Source of the DNA: Sarcocystis neurona
Lineage: Eukaryota > Apicomplexa > Conoidasida > Eucoccidiorida > Sarcocystidae
Assembly (NCBI GenBank): GCA_000727475.1
Contig: KL647323.1
Location: 77,777 to 141,776 of the forward strand
DNA length: 64,000 nucleotides
Direction: 5' to 3'
This document shows, piece after piece, positions 35,601 through 46,043 of this stretch. A program made the translations under genes and the position numbers. The first letter of the stretch is position 1, and each line of letters begins with the position of its first letter. The notes beneath the pieces are model-generated. The model was not told the origin of the DNA. It ran no database searches and saw only the letters and a list, made by a program, of their open reading frames with translations.

Positions 35601-38600
35601 CAGCACAACGTGCACGGCCTTCACATAGGTCTGGTTTCTACAGTGTATGGTTCCAGTACTTCCAGATAACACATGTGTGTTTACGCGTACGCGAATCCGT
35701 CTACGTCACCATGCGTATACACGTATACATTAGCGAGGAGCCACTAGAGTTGCGATTTCGGTTAAGTGCATAGCGGATGAGTACCACTGCAGGCCGCTGC
35801 GCAGGGCTCATTGCAAAAACGTTGCCACACCGCAATTTCAGCACAGCTGACATACGGCGCGTAAAATGTCTCGCACGTACATGCATCTGTATATACATGT
35901 ATAGTTCTAACTCACTGCACGAACCCCAAACAGGTGTATTTTTGCTCGTCGCACCAAATCCGCTTCTCTCGCCACCTACGTAGTTATGTGCGTAAAACAT
36001 CAATATTCACGTACACACAAATATACTCACGTGAGACCTGAACGATTTCTGCTCAAGGGTTTGTGCGTCCTCCCACCGCTTCCCCGAATAAAGAAGCTGA
36101 AGAAGCCTTAGTGCTTGCATTTGTGCCCACATTCGATCCTGGCTGCTGCATACGCCCACGAAGGCCAGGGGATACTTATAGGAAACGCTACCCCCACCTG
36201 CGTTCTCTTTCAAAGGCCAGAACGACGTTCTTCCACAGTCGAGGGCAGTATCCGTACAAACGTACCTTCAGCATGTACTGCACGCCTGTATACGAAGGTT
36301 CCCCCCCGCCTTCTCGGTGTGCACGTAGAATGAGACACGTGTCGTGTAACTGCCTGAATTCAAGAGGTCCACAACATCCCGCGCCGCGCCCACTCCAAGT
36401 GGCGCGCGGACTGTACTCCGGATACCTGAGTACTACCGTATCGCCATGGTGGATTTCCAAGGGTTTACATTGGTGAGCATTCTTAATGTGTACAGGCGTA
36501 AGAGTGTCCTCCTTGGAAGGCTATTCATTTGGGTAAATGGGCGACTCTATCCGTCTCCCTCTATCTATCTTTATCTCTTACCACGTGTGTCCCTCTGGTA
36601 TATTAAGGAAGCGTGTTACCGACCTGCAGACGATGTCATCACTGCTCTCTGCAATCAGGATGCACACTCCGATATCTTGACGTTATTTCGTCTTACACAA
36701 AAACGCCTCTATCCCTCCATCTAGACACACACACAGCAAGACATATAGAACCATGTGCACGGTATTCGACAAACAGTGACGTCTATTCTTATAGTACGTC
36801 TGCGCACCTCCAGAGAGATAATTGCATATAATTCTCTCGAGAGTGAGCTAGCGCTGTAGCAGACGAATGGGCGTATGCGTCAGTGGCCACCTCCGGATCG
36901 CCCATACGGTGAGGAGGCACTTCACAACACGAGTGGCCATTGCAGCAGTTACTATATTCTACACACGCATATTTTCAGACAAAAGCGAATACAAGTGAGG
37001 CCAGTGCGACCCAGGATGCGTTACGAACACATCAAATCTCTCTACACTAACACGCAGAACACACACGTGCCGCTTACAAGCTGCATGCTTGCAAGGAATC
37101 TTAGATGAAACCGAGCAACTTATGTCAGCAGGAGGCATCCAAGGAAGCAGCTTGGCATTTCTGGTGCATCAGGATCTCATCGATTGATCAGTGGTATTCT
37201 TTCTCTCTGTGAGAGAGGGGCGACAATGCGGTTGTATTCCGCGGCAGTCTTCCAATCCGTTCGCTTCCCCACTTGCCTCCCACTTCCCAGTGACATATTT
37301 TTGCGTCTACCTTTGTCCCTCCCGACAATCTGTATTTATGCTTCGACCCCAAGGTCTTCATATCTACTTGTGTGTATACACGTTCATGTGTGTACACAGG
37401 AGTGTATACGCCACTCTGTGTGAGTCAAGAGTAACATCGCAGTCAACCTGCAGCTACCAAATATATTACGGAAGCCACAGTGTCAAGTACCTTTGGACAG
37501 ACTGAGCAGCAATACTTGTTCAAGTGGTCACGTGTGAGGAGGAGGGTGGAAGACGAAGCTTCACCAAGCTGTCATTGACCACCGCTGCTTGTATACATAT
37601 CGGCAACGCCTACCCGTTCACGAGGGCCTGAGGTTGTATGCATGCCTGAGTGGGCACATTAGTCGCACTATACCTGCTTCGAGATCTTTGTGTGCATGGA
37701 AACGTTTACACGTGCGTAGATGTACACTTTTCCATCTAAGTCTATATATATGTATGTGTGTGTTCGTACGGATATCCGCAGCGACGTACTGTTACGCGGC
37801 AACTCCGATGAAACGTATTTTTCAGCAGCATTCTCCTGTGTGGCACATGTGCTACACCATGTATGCATCTTCGCAGCATATGTATACGCGTGTCTTCGCA
37901 TTACGTAATTGTGGGTACGTTCTTTAATTACACGCATATATGAAAGTACATGTCTTCGAACGGGTGAAGAGTGTGCACTGGGTACGCACGACACGTGTTT
38001 TTGTGAGGGGCATGCAGGCACATGTATGCGCGTGCCCAACGGCTTCTGGTGAGGCGAATTTGGAATGCGGTTGTGGCGCGAAAAGCACGCTTATATGCAG
38101 AAGCGTAGGACAGGCGTCTAGGGCGGTAGACGTGCATGTGTGTATACCACCTGGAGACAAATAGGATTTATGCGGGTACGCATACTGCACGTAAAAACAG
38201 ACTCGTAAAGCACGTGTAAAGAGAGACGGTGGTGTGGAATTCGCGGGCACACGGGATACAGATGTGTACGTGTGGGGTAGACACAAGCGTGCACCGTATA
38301 TATCTACTCATTTACACATACTAACAAGAGGTGCGTTGGAGCGTAGATATGCACACACAGACGCATCTGCGCGGAGAGTACTCGTGCTCGTATCAGCGTT
38401 GTCGAACACAGTAGCAGCAACAGACAGCGGGCGAAGGTGGATAGGAGCCATCTGTGTGAAGACGTTATCTCGGATATGCGTTTGTAGAGCTGTCTCTTAA
38501 ACACGCGGACACCTCAAGCTGCACATTATAGGCATAATTATCTTTGAGCCGCATTAGCGCTGCGCATGGTCCGACATGTATACACATACGCTACACGCAT

Positions 38601-39274
38601 CCGTGTATGTACTTTTATCTATACGTATATATACATGTATATCTGTGTATGGCGGGCTGTGCCCCTGTGTGCGGCACGTGCGCGTATGTGCATGTGTACG
38701 GCGTCAAACTCACACTTATGTGCTCTCGGGTGAAACAAGTGCATGCTGCTCTGTTGTGTCGAAAATATGAACTGTGTGGCTGTACGTAGATCGTCACTTC
38801 GTACGTGCGGAGTCCACGAGTCAAGTCCCGTGTGTGTCCCTGAGAAGATTACAACGCAGGAGTATTCTGGTGAAGCACACAGAAACGCTGCCGCGGGGAG
38901 AAAAGTATTTTGTACATGCAGCAGTGTAAGTCTGCGGTCTGTGGCATGCACGTATACACGCACACGTTTCGTTTTTGAGTAGGTTTTTTCCATTCAGACG
39001 TCTGGTTCTGTGCAGGTTATATATAGACGCACATCGAGACGTATATACGTCCTATGGAGGCGCGTATGTGTATGTATTACACACGGCGCTTGCACGTTTG
39101 AGTTTCCGTCTAAATGTGCACGCGCTTGTACGTAGCCTCTACAAATATACATGTGCTCTCAAGTACGGAGGCTGCAGCTTTACGCGTGTGTACACATATT
39201 GCTCCTTATGAAGTTGCTACTTGTGAGCACTCCAGTACGCGCACCCTGAGCACGTGCATATACGTAAGATGCGC

Positions 39275-39340
39275 AGAATGGCCACATATATATATATACA
39301 TACAGATATGTATATATATATGTATATATGTGGCCATTCT
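39275..39340. repeat. Long inverted repeat (hairpin)
   Basis: The arm agaatggccacatata at 39275 is matched by its exact reverse complement tatatgtggccattct ending at 39340. The TA-rich sequence between also pairs with small slips, leaving only a few bases unpaired near 39304-39310. It stands in unique DNA with no gene nearby. Confidence 0.85.
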
Positions 39341-41079
39341 ACCCATATGTACGTCCCTCATTTCTCGAGAGATTCACGCCTGCGTGTCTTTCAACTCTAT
39401 GTATATATATATGCGGATAAAGGCATGAAAGAGGCGTGTTAGCAGGCTTGTAGAGACGGCAATATCAGAAAATGGATCTGTAATACTCCACATGGATGTG
39501 TGGCGGGAATAAGTGCGAGGAGCGTAGACGGCTACTTAGGTGAAAGGGGCGCGCTTGTTTGTGAATCCCGAAAGTGCCTCTGCGTGTCAAAGACATCTCC
39601 GTGGTGCATATCTATGCAGAGAAAGACTGCGCTTCCTACACCCTGATGTGGGCGTGAATGCACATATATATGTAGGGAAAACAGGAGTCTTTCTCTTGGA
39701 AGGGGTAGGAGGCACGGTGTTCACGAGCGTGACACACGACGTCTCCCGAGTTTTCGGACACCAGTGCGAACGAAGAGATACTGGCGCGTCACTGTGGGCG
39801 TGTGCTGGAATATACGAAAAAATGAAGCTCTGAGGTGGTGTATGCAGCTCAATCCTGCTCTCCTATCCACACCCTCGTATATAGAATGCCGGTTTGACTG
39901 GGCATGAGCCCACACCTAGGTTGACACGCGGCGTGAACACACCTTTGTACGTACGTCCGTTGTTCCTGTACCTCTCTATCTCCGCAGACACACCACTATA
40001 TACACATATATATATATATATATAAAGTCCTTATCTTGAACGACTGCTTCATGGTTCTGTGTAGGGTATGGAGCGGTAATTGCATTTGGGTAGGGCGCAG
40101 ACCTCCAAGCGCGTAGGTATATACGTACGTATGCATGTGTGCATGTATCTGTCTTTAGTGCCATACATTCGTCTAAATACGTTTAGGTATTTGTATAGGT
40201 ATTTGTACCTATGTATCTGCGTAACATACGTACACCTGTATACCTATACACAAGGACTTCTGTGTATGACCTAGACAGAAATTCTGAAGAAATGCGCTTA
40301 AGTGTGTGTTCACACACGCAAGGGCCTACAAGAAGGCAGACTTACGCAGACTTTGACACGACACATGACGCTTTTTACTAGCTTATTAGCAGAAACGGAA
40401 GAGAGTTGCCGCCTGCACGTCCTACACAACCGGCGACTGCGGTAAAGCCAGTGAAGGCGTCTTACTATACACCCCGCATACAGCTTCTTCGTACGTTCAT
40501 GAACATAGCTATCCCTACCCACGCACGTGCGGACCTACACATATACGGACGACAATCGCACAACCCTTTGCCCACCTACGATTCTCTCCCTCTATCTCTA
40601 TCCGTATTTTCTTATCTCATCACATCTCCCTCCACATATGCACATACTTGCTCGGCAAGGACGTTCTAACCCCATGCGTCCGTACAAATATTTGTTGTGT
40701 GCAGGGCGGTCCTTACACGCGTCTGTACGTTCTGGACCGCCGTGTACGCTATGTGCGTAACATATCTGTATCCTGTGTATGGGGCTGTCAACGAAAATAG
40801 GATAATACAGACACTTCTATGTATGTGTGTCCTTTTGTGTCCCAGCGACCCTCTACACACGATTCACACTCTCGCCACGTGTGCGTGCGCTTGTCATTCT
40901 TGAAAGCAACTCGACAAGAAGGCTTCGCATGTATATGTATATATTTGCGATGTGTAGGCGAGTAGATGAGAGTCCGCCGCCCTCAGTGGTGATCCACTGC
41001 GTTGTGTCTTCTCGTTTCTGTTCACTTGTGCGTATTTCTGTTGTGGGGTCTCCCGCGGGTGTCTGCCTCTGCTTCATGT

Positions 41080-42260
41080 CTGCTACACTGCAGCGTCTAC
41101 TTCCTCGACGACGTCTTCCCCTTCTTCATTACCGGAATCCACCGCCGCAGCTAGCGGCGGTGCTGCTCCTGCAGCTGCTCGTGCTGCTGCTGCTCCTTCT
41201 GTCTCTTCAGGCCTTGTGCAGCTGCAGGTGGACCACACGATGTTTCTGCAGGTCCAGCTGCTGTTGCTGCTGTGCCGGTTGGTGCCTGCTGCTGCGGCTG
41301 CGTTGCTCCTCTGCTGTAGAGGACTGAAACGCTGCTGCTTCTTCTCTTTGTCTGGCTGCGTCACCCCGACGTCAGACCCAGTGATAGGAGGCGGTTCAAC
41401 CTGCGTCGAATAGCCATTGTGTGGCCCGTGCTTACATTTTCCCCCGTTCCACTACTGCTGGTGCCATCGCAGGTGCTGCTCGCCGGCCCTGCGTCCCCTT
41501 TTCAAGACTGTGTGTGGTACAAGAATCGTCTGCTGCTGGCCGTTCGGTTGATACACGCCGCTGCTGCTACTGGTTCTGGCGCACCTGCGAAGCTGCTGTG
41601 TCCATCAGTCATCCTCGTAGAAACAAGGATGTGTCCATCAATCATCCTCGTTTCTACGCTTGCCGCTGGCCAAAATTGCTTCTGTTACGGCTGCGCCGAC
41701 CGCGCTGGGATACTCTGCCTCTGGTGTTGCTGTATCCAACGCTTGCTGCACGAGTCCTGCTCGCTGTGTTGTTGTTGCTGGTGCGTGCTGTTGCTGCCGG
41801 TCCTGCTTCCGCTACTGGTGCTGCTGCCGGCGTTCCGTCCATGCTGCTGCTGCTGCTGCTCCGAAAGCATTGCGCCTAAAAACGCGTAGTAGGAGGAGTA
41901 ATACCACGTTTTGATGGTTCAGCCCAGCTTGAGAAGTTCTGCTCTGCTCTGCAGAACAACTACCACGACTGCGGCTGCAGCTGCCAAGATAATGCTGCCG
42001 CTATTATTCTTCTTGCTCCTGCTCTGCAGAACAACTACCACGGCTGCGGCTGCAGCTGCTAAGAATACAATCTTTGCCGCAGCTTCAGAGCGCTGTTGCG
42101 GCTGTCCTGTTCCTGCTGCTGCTACTCCTGCGCCTCTCGGCGCTGCTGCTGCTGCTGCTCGTGGGTTTTTCGTTCCTGCTGCTGCCGCTACTGAGGCAGC
42201 TTCCTCGTTGTTCTCACAACAAGAGATACACACACAGTTGTGCCACTTGCAACGGTGAAG
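41080..42260. repeat. CTG/GCT-rich block with internal duplications
   Basis: Interrupted CTG runs on the + strand. A 75-bp imperfect duplication begins gctctgcagaacaactacca at 41946 and again at 42021. A 22-bp direct repeat tgtgtccatcaRtcatcctc is at 41597 and 41630. The longer + frame at 41419-41889 starts with GTG, not ATG, and is Cys/Leu-rich. The - frame at 41083-41364 reads Gln/Ala with an acidic end and is the better coding candidate, but neither is firm. It may be exon debris or untranslated sequence. Confidence 0.55.
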
Positions 42261-43676
42261 TATCTATATATACCTAGAGTGCAGCGCAGGAGGGGCAGCA
42301 CAGCACGCGGCAGAAGACTATTACGAGGCGTCGTGGAGTCGTAGCCTCTTTCAGTTGCAGTATCTGTCCTCGAGTTGCATCATTTTTATTTGTTTTTCAG
42401 TTCTTCCATCCCGGCGGCGGCTTTGTGTTGCCCGTGCCAGTAAAAATCGCGTTGCTCCTCCTGTGCTGCTGTTCCGCTGTGCTGCTGCGGCCGCCGCTGC
42501 AGCTGCTGCCGCCGCCGCGCCTCACACGCTGCATCTCCCTCCCTCCTGTTTTTTTCCGTCTCCACTCCGCAGTTTCTCCCTCTCCTTCCACCCACGCATA
42601 ATTTACACGCCGTATTCTCGTTTTCCCCGCCTTCTTCCCCACGCTTTGCTGGGTTCCTGGCGGAGCGCACAGTAGCAGGTTTGGTGTCGGCCTCGCGAGA
42701 GAGAAGCGGCAGCCGCACAGCCGCGCAGCAGGCTGCAGCAGCCGGCAGAGAAAAAACGTGGTGACTGTCCTGTGTCTTAGTTCTCGTTTTCATTAAAAGA
42801 ACTTCACCGAAGACGAACGGAATAATCCTTTCCTCCCGAGAACTGTAGTGACCTCAATAGCCGCAGTCTCGGGAGCAAACATATGCGGCGTGAACAACGG
42901 CATCATCCCCCCTACGACGACGACGCCCTCGCTGCGTCTGCGCACGTGCTGCTTTTTCTTCTATTGCGATTCCTTGTTCTCTGCTGGCTTCTTTTCCTCC
43001 CTCTTTCCACCTTTTCTACGGCTTTTTATGCGTAGTATGCCTCCGGTGGCGTTTACACCGTATTAGCGCGCGCCCTTTCACGTCTTTTCTCCGTCCCCGT
43101 CCCGTCCCTTCCCTAGCCCCGGAGTTCTTTTCCTTTTCACGAAGCGCGAACAAGGAGCGCGCTGCCACGGCGAATACGGCGCTTCTTTTCCCGTAGAGTC
43201 TCCCCCTGACTGGCGAACTTTTCACCCGACGGGACTTCTTTCAATCCCTGTGTTTTTCCCTTATTTTGTCTGCATTTTCCCGTCGTTTTTCCGCGTTTCG
43301 CTCTTTCCCCCTTTTGCCACGTGTCGCCGGAGAAATTTCCTCATGCTCAGGGTTGCTACTATTTTTCTGCGGAGAGCGGCTCAGCGGGCGTTTTGTTCTG
43401 GGCATTAAAAAAAGTAATTCGTGAAATTCACCCTCCGAGGTAGGATAGACGCATGTATACCAGCACCCCCGCGCCGTCCAGTAGTCGCCTGCGTCCTCTG
43501 GCGCACTTCTTTCGGTAAAAGAGTGGAAATTTCAGTGCCACGAGTTTCACAGGAATAAAAAAGTACCGGAGAGCTCGCTGCCTTTCATTACTGTTCCTTC
43601 GGCGTCTTTCTGCACTGTTCCGTTTCTCTGCGCCAATCTTTCTCCCTCTTTGTCTTCATCTGCCGAGTTTCACTCC
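42261..43676. other. Pyrimidine-rich segment, no firm gene
   Basis: The + strand is rich in C and T. Near 42383-42402 there is an acceptor-like run, tttttatttgtttttcag, followed by a frame open for under 100 codons with an Ala run. The - strand is open over 42386-42793 with basic and Gln-rich content. I cannot decide between them and call neither. Confidence 0.35.
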
Positions 43677-44501
43677 TCATATCACATATTTTACCCATCT
43701 TTCGGGCGTTACCTTTCGTTTTCTTGTGCGTCCTCTCCCCTTTCCTCTTCTGCTATCCTGCCTTTCCCATCCTCCCGCTTCTCCTGGGTTTTCTGTCCTT
43801 CCTTCCTCCTGCTGCAGTGCGCCGCTGTCCGCTGGTTTCGCCGTTTGTTTCAGATGACTTTTCGTCCCGTCTGCGACGGTGACGCTGCTGCAGAAATATC
43901 CTTCCGTTGACGCCGTGCCCGTTTGCTCTTCCATGTGCTGGACGACCTTCTCCGCAACGGCAGCAGGAAAACAGTTTCTCTTTCTCTCTGCTGCATTCTG
44001 CTTCGTAGTCCGTTCTCCTTCTTCTTCGTTTCTTTTTGCATCTCTCCTGCAGTTTTTGGTGTCGAGAGAGAAACCAGGAAGAGGAGAGGGAGCACAGGAA
44101 CACGTCGATTTCCAGAACTTCTCCTGCTGCAGCACTTCAGGCAGTCGCTTGCCGTGCTGCCGCTGGTGCCGCTGCTGGTGCCGCTGCTGTTGCTCTTGCG
44201 AGGCCGTCTTGCGTTTTTGCGGTTCTAGGTGTGTGCATCTGCGCAGCAGCAGCAGTAGGAGCCCGAGCTGCTGCCGCTGCTGCTCCGTCTTCCCGGTGAC
44301 AGCAGCGGGGCGACCAGGACGACGGCAAGAGAGAAGCAGCAGCCAGACAAGCCTACTCGTAGCAGCAGCGGCAGCAGCAACTCCGCGCTCCGAGCGGCAG
44401 CAGATGCTACAGGCCCGCCGCAGCGGCGAAGACAGCAAAGTTGCAGCAGGGGCCAAAAAACAGCAGCCGTTCCACCGACGCCCTGCGACGGGATTTTTCA
44501 T
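43677..44501 (-). CDS. Candidate hypothetical protein, weak
   Basis: A - frame of 274 codons from the first ATG (44501), open further upstream to a GTG at 44588. It has a short Gln/His run, then a hydrophilic Lys/Glu/Arg-rich second half with a balanced stretch around AVAEKVVQHMEEQTG. No domain is recognised. The + strand is open over 43879-44514 but would give a Cys/Ser/Phe-rich product typical of the antisense of charged sequence. Purine bias on the - strand alone can create such frames, so confidence is low. Confidence 0.3.
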   Translation of the reverse strand: MKNPVAGRRWNGCCFLAPAATLLSSPLRRACSICCRSERGVAAAAAATSRLVWLLLLSCRRPGRPAAVTGKTEQQRQQLGLLLLLLRRCTHLEPQKRKTASQEQQQRHQQRHQRQHGKRLPEVLQQEKFWKSTCSCAPSPLPGFSLDTKNCRRDAKRNEEEGERTTKQNAAERKRNCFPAAVAEKVVQHMEEQTGTASTEGYFCSSVTVADGTKSHLKQTAKPADSGALQQEEGRTENPGEAGGWERQDSRRGKGRGRTRKRKVTPERWVKYVI

Positions 44502-44830
44502 TCTGCGTTGCTGAGACTCGCGCAGCAGCAGCGACGACAACGCCCCTCCTTTTCTGGTGTCCTCCCGAACATTCCGTCGAGCGCGCACCCGTAGCAGCGA
44601 GGAAGCCGCCGCGCCTTCACATGTAATAATGCGCTTCTATCTCCCTCTCTCACCCACCTACACACAAATGTGGAATTTTTGTTTTTGTCTGTGTGTTCAG
44701 CACTCCTCGGCCGTCAACCTTCGGGGCCTTTCTTTCTGTCTGTCTGTAGATATAGACACACATCCGCAGTTCGCCTGCTGCCCGTCACAACGCCGCAGAC
44801 AACCTCGTTCACACGACACGGGGCGCGTCG

Positions 44831-44873
44831 GCTTGCCCTGCTGCTTGCCCTGCTGCTTGCCCTGCTGCTTGCC
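44831..44873 (+). repeat. 12-bp tandem repeat, 3.6 copies
   Basis: Copies of gcttgccctgct. In one + frame they read ALLL repeats followed by a Val/Phe-rich stretch, like a signal or membrane segment, and then an ordinary-looking hydrophilic run (ALLESETYDQLPPRAP). Flanking splice sites and a start codon are not evident, so no gene is called. Confidence 0.7.
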
Positions 44874-45069
44874 ATGTTCGTTTTTGTCGATGTATTTGTG
44901 TGCCCGGCCGCATCTGCTCTCCTAGAAAGCGAGACGTATGACCAGCTGCCCCCCCGAGCCCCTACGAGTGTGGAGCCGTTGCAGCTGCTGCAGTCGTCCT
45001 GCTGCCGCTGTTGGCACCTCTGCCGCGCGGCTGCGATACGCTTCTGCTGCTACTCTCCACCTGCCTCCA

Positions 45070-45770
45070 TTTGTGTACACATGTATACATGTGGAACATA
45101 TATAAATGTATATATCTGCGTATATTCGTGTAAGTATACGGACGCAGATTGACGTGGATACCCCCTTACCACTACTACTTCGACGACGACTACGTAGATG
45201 TGCATAACATGTACAGATCAATACACGAACGTATAGAGATGTTTTGCATATGGATACATATATAGGTGGCTTCCATGTATAGATGTATGCATGTGTAAGT
45301 ATATACATATGTGTATTATCTTTCTATCTATCTATATATATCTGTATACGTGCATACATGTAAGTATGTTGATATGTGTATTATCTTTCTGTGTATCTAT
45401 CTCTCTCTCTATATATGTGTATGTGTATACTTGTGTAAGTACGTAGATATGTGTACTTCTTCTCTATCTATTTGTCTATCTATGTATATACTTATATACA
45501 CATGTAATTGTCTAGATACGTATTCTGTATATATATATTATCTATCTATCCATCTATATATATATATGAAAGTATGTATATGTATTTGTGTAGTATGGTA
45601 TATTCTATACATAAGCATATACTATATAACATATATGTATACTATATTCTATACAGAAGCACGTATATGTACTTCTTTATATAATATATATGTATATATA
45701 TGTGTATATGTATATAGATGTATAGAGTATGTAATATAATAGATTATATGCGTATAATATATACGCATTG
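45070..45770. repeat. TA/GT and TCTA microsatellite tract
   Basis: Includes (tcta)n near 45320-45335, 45465-45485 and 45540-45555, (tata)n around 45600-45720, and gtatgt words. It directly precedes the giant LRR gene. ORFs here are Tyr/Ile/Cys-rich by composition only. Confidence 0.88.
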
Positions 45771-45944
45771 TATGAGAGGCACGCGCGGACGTGGTGGTGT
45801 AAACAGCGACTTTTTTGTGACAGTTCATGTGCAGAAGAGAAAGCGGAGGTGTTTTTGCATGCGCATGCAGTCTTCCCTTCTCTGGCGAGTGCGTCTCCTC
45901 TTCTGTATCGTGGTAGTTTTTGTGCATGCGTGTATCGCACGCGT

Positions 45945-46043
45945 CTTCCCCTCCTTTCTTCTTCACACTTTCTTCTTTCCTTTCCCATTCACGCTTTTCA
46001 TCTCCATCTTCCCTTCGTCTTTTTCTGTTCGTTTTCCCTGCAG
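45945..46043 (+). promoter_or_regulatory. Pyrimidine-rich leader ending in an acceptor-like site at the start codon
   Basis: About 95 bases of almost pure C/T end in ttttccctgcag directly before ATG 46044. This is either 5' untranslated sequence or the polypyrimidine tract and acceptor of a leader intron. The frame is open upstream but contains no ATG before 46044. Confidence 0.5.

Larger units (their letters stand above)
31300..41000. other. Repeat-poor block, no recognisable gene
   Basis: Nearly 10 kb of mixed sequence containing frequent acgtgtgtatgta-like words. A second, weaker purine-rich patch lies at about 32300-32470. Short TA tracts occur near 31600, 32745, 37745 and 40005-40025. 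ORFs are short, often in such words, and none has a motif I know. One + frame, 34835-35149, has balanced composition over 104 codons but nothing else to support it. Confidence 0.45.

Noticed and set aside
41419..41889. 156-codon + ORF with an apparent signal peptide
   Set aside because: It starts with GTG, not ATG, and becomes poly-Cys/Leu from CTG repeats. No splice context supports it.
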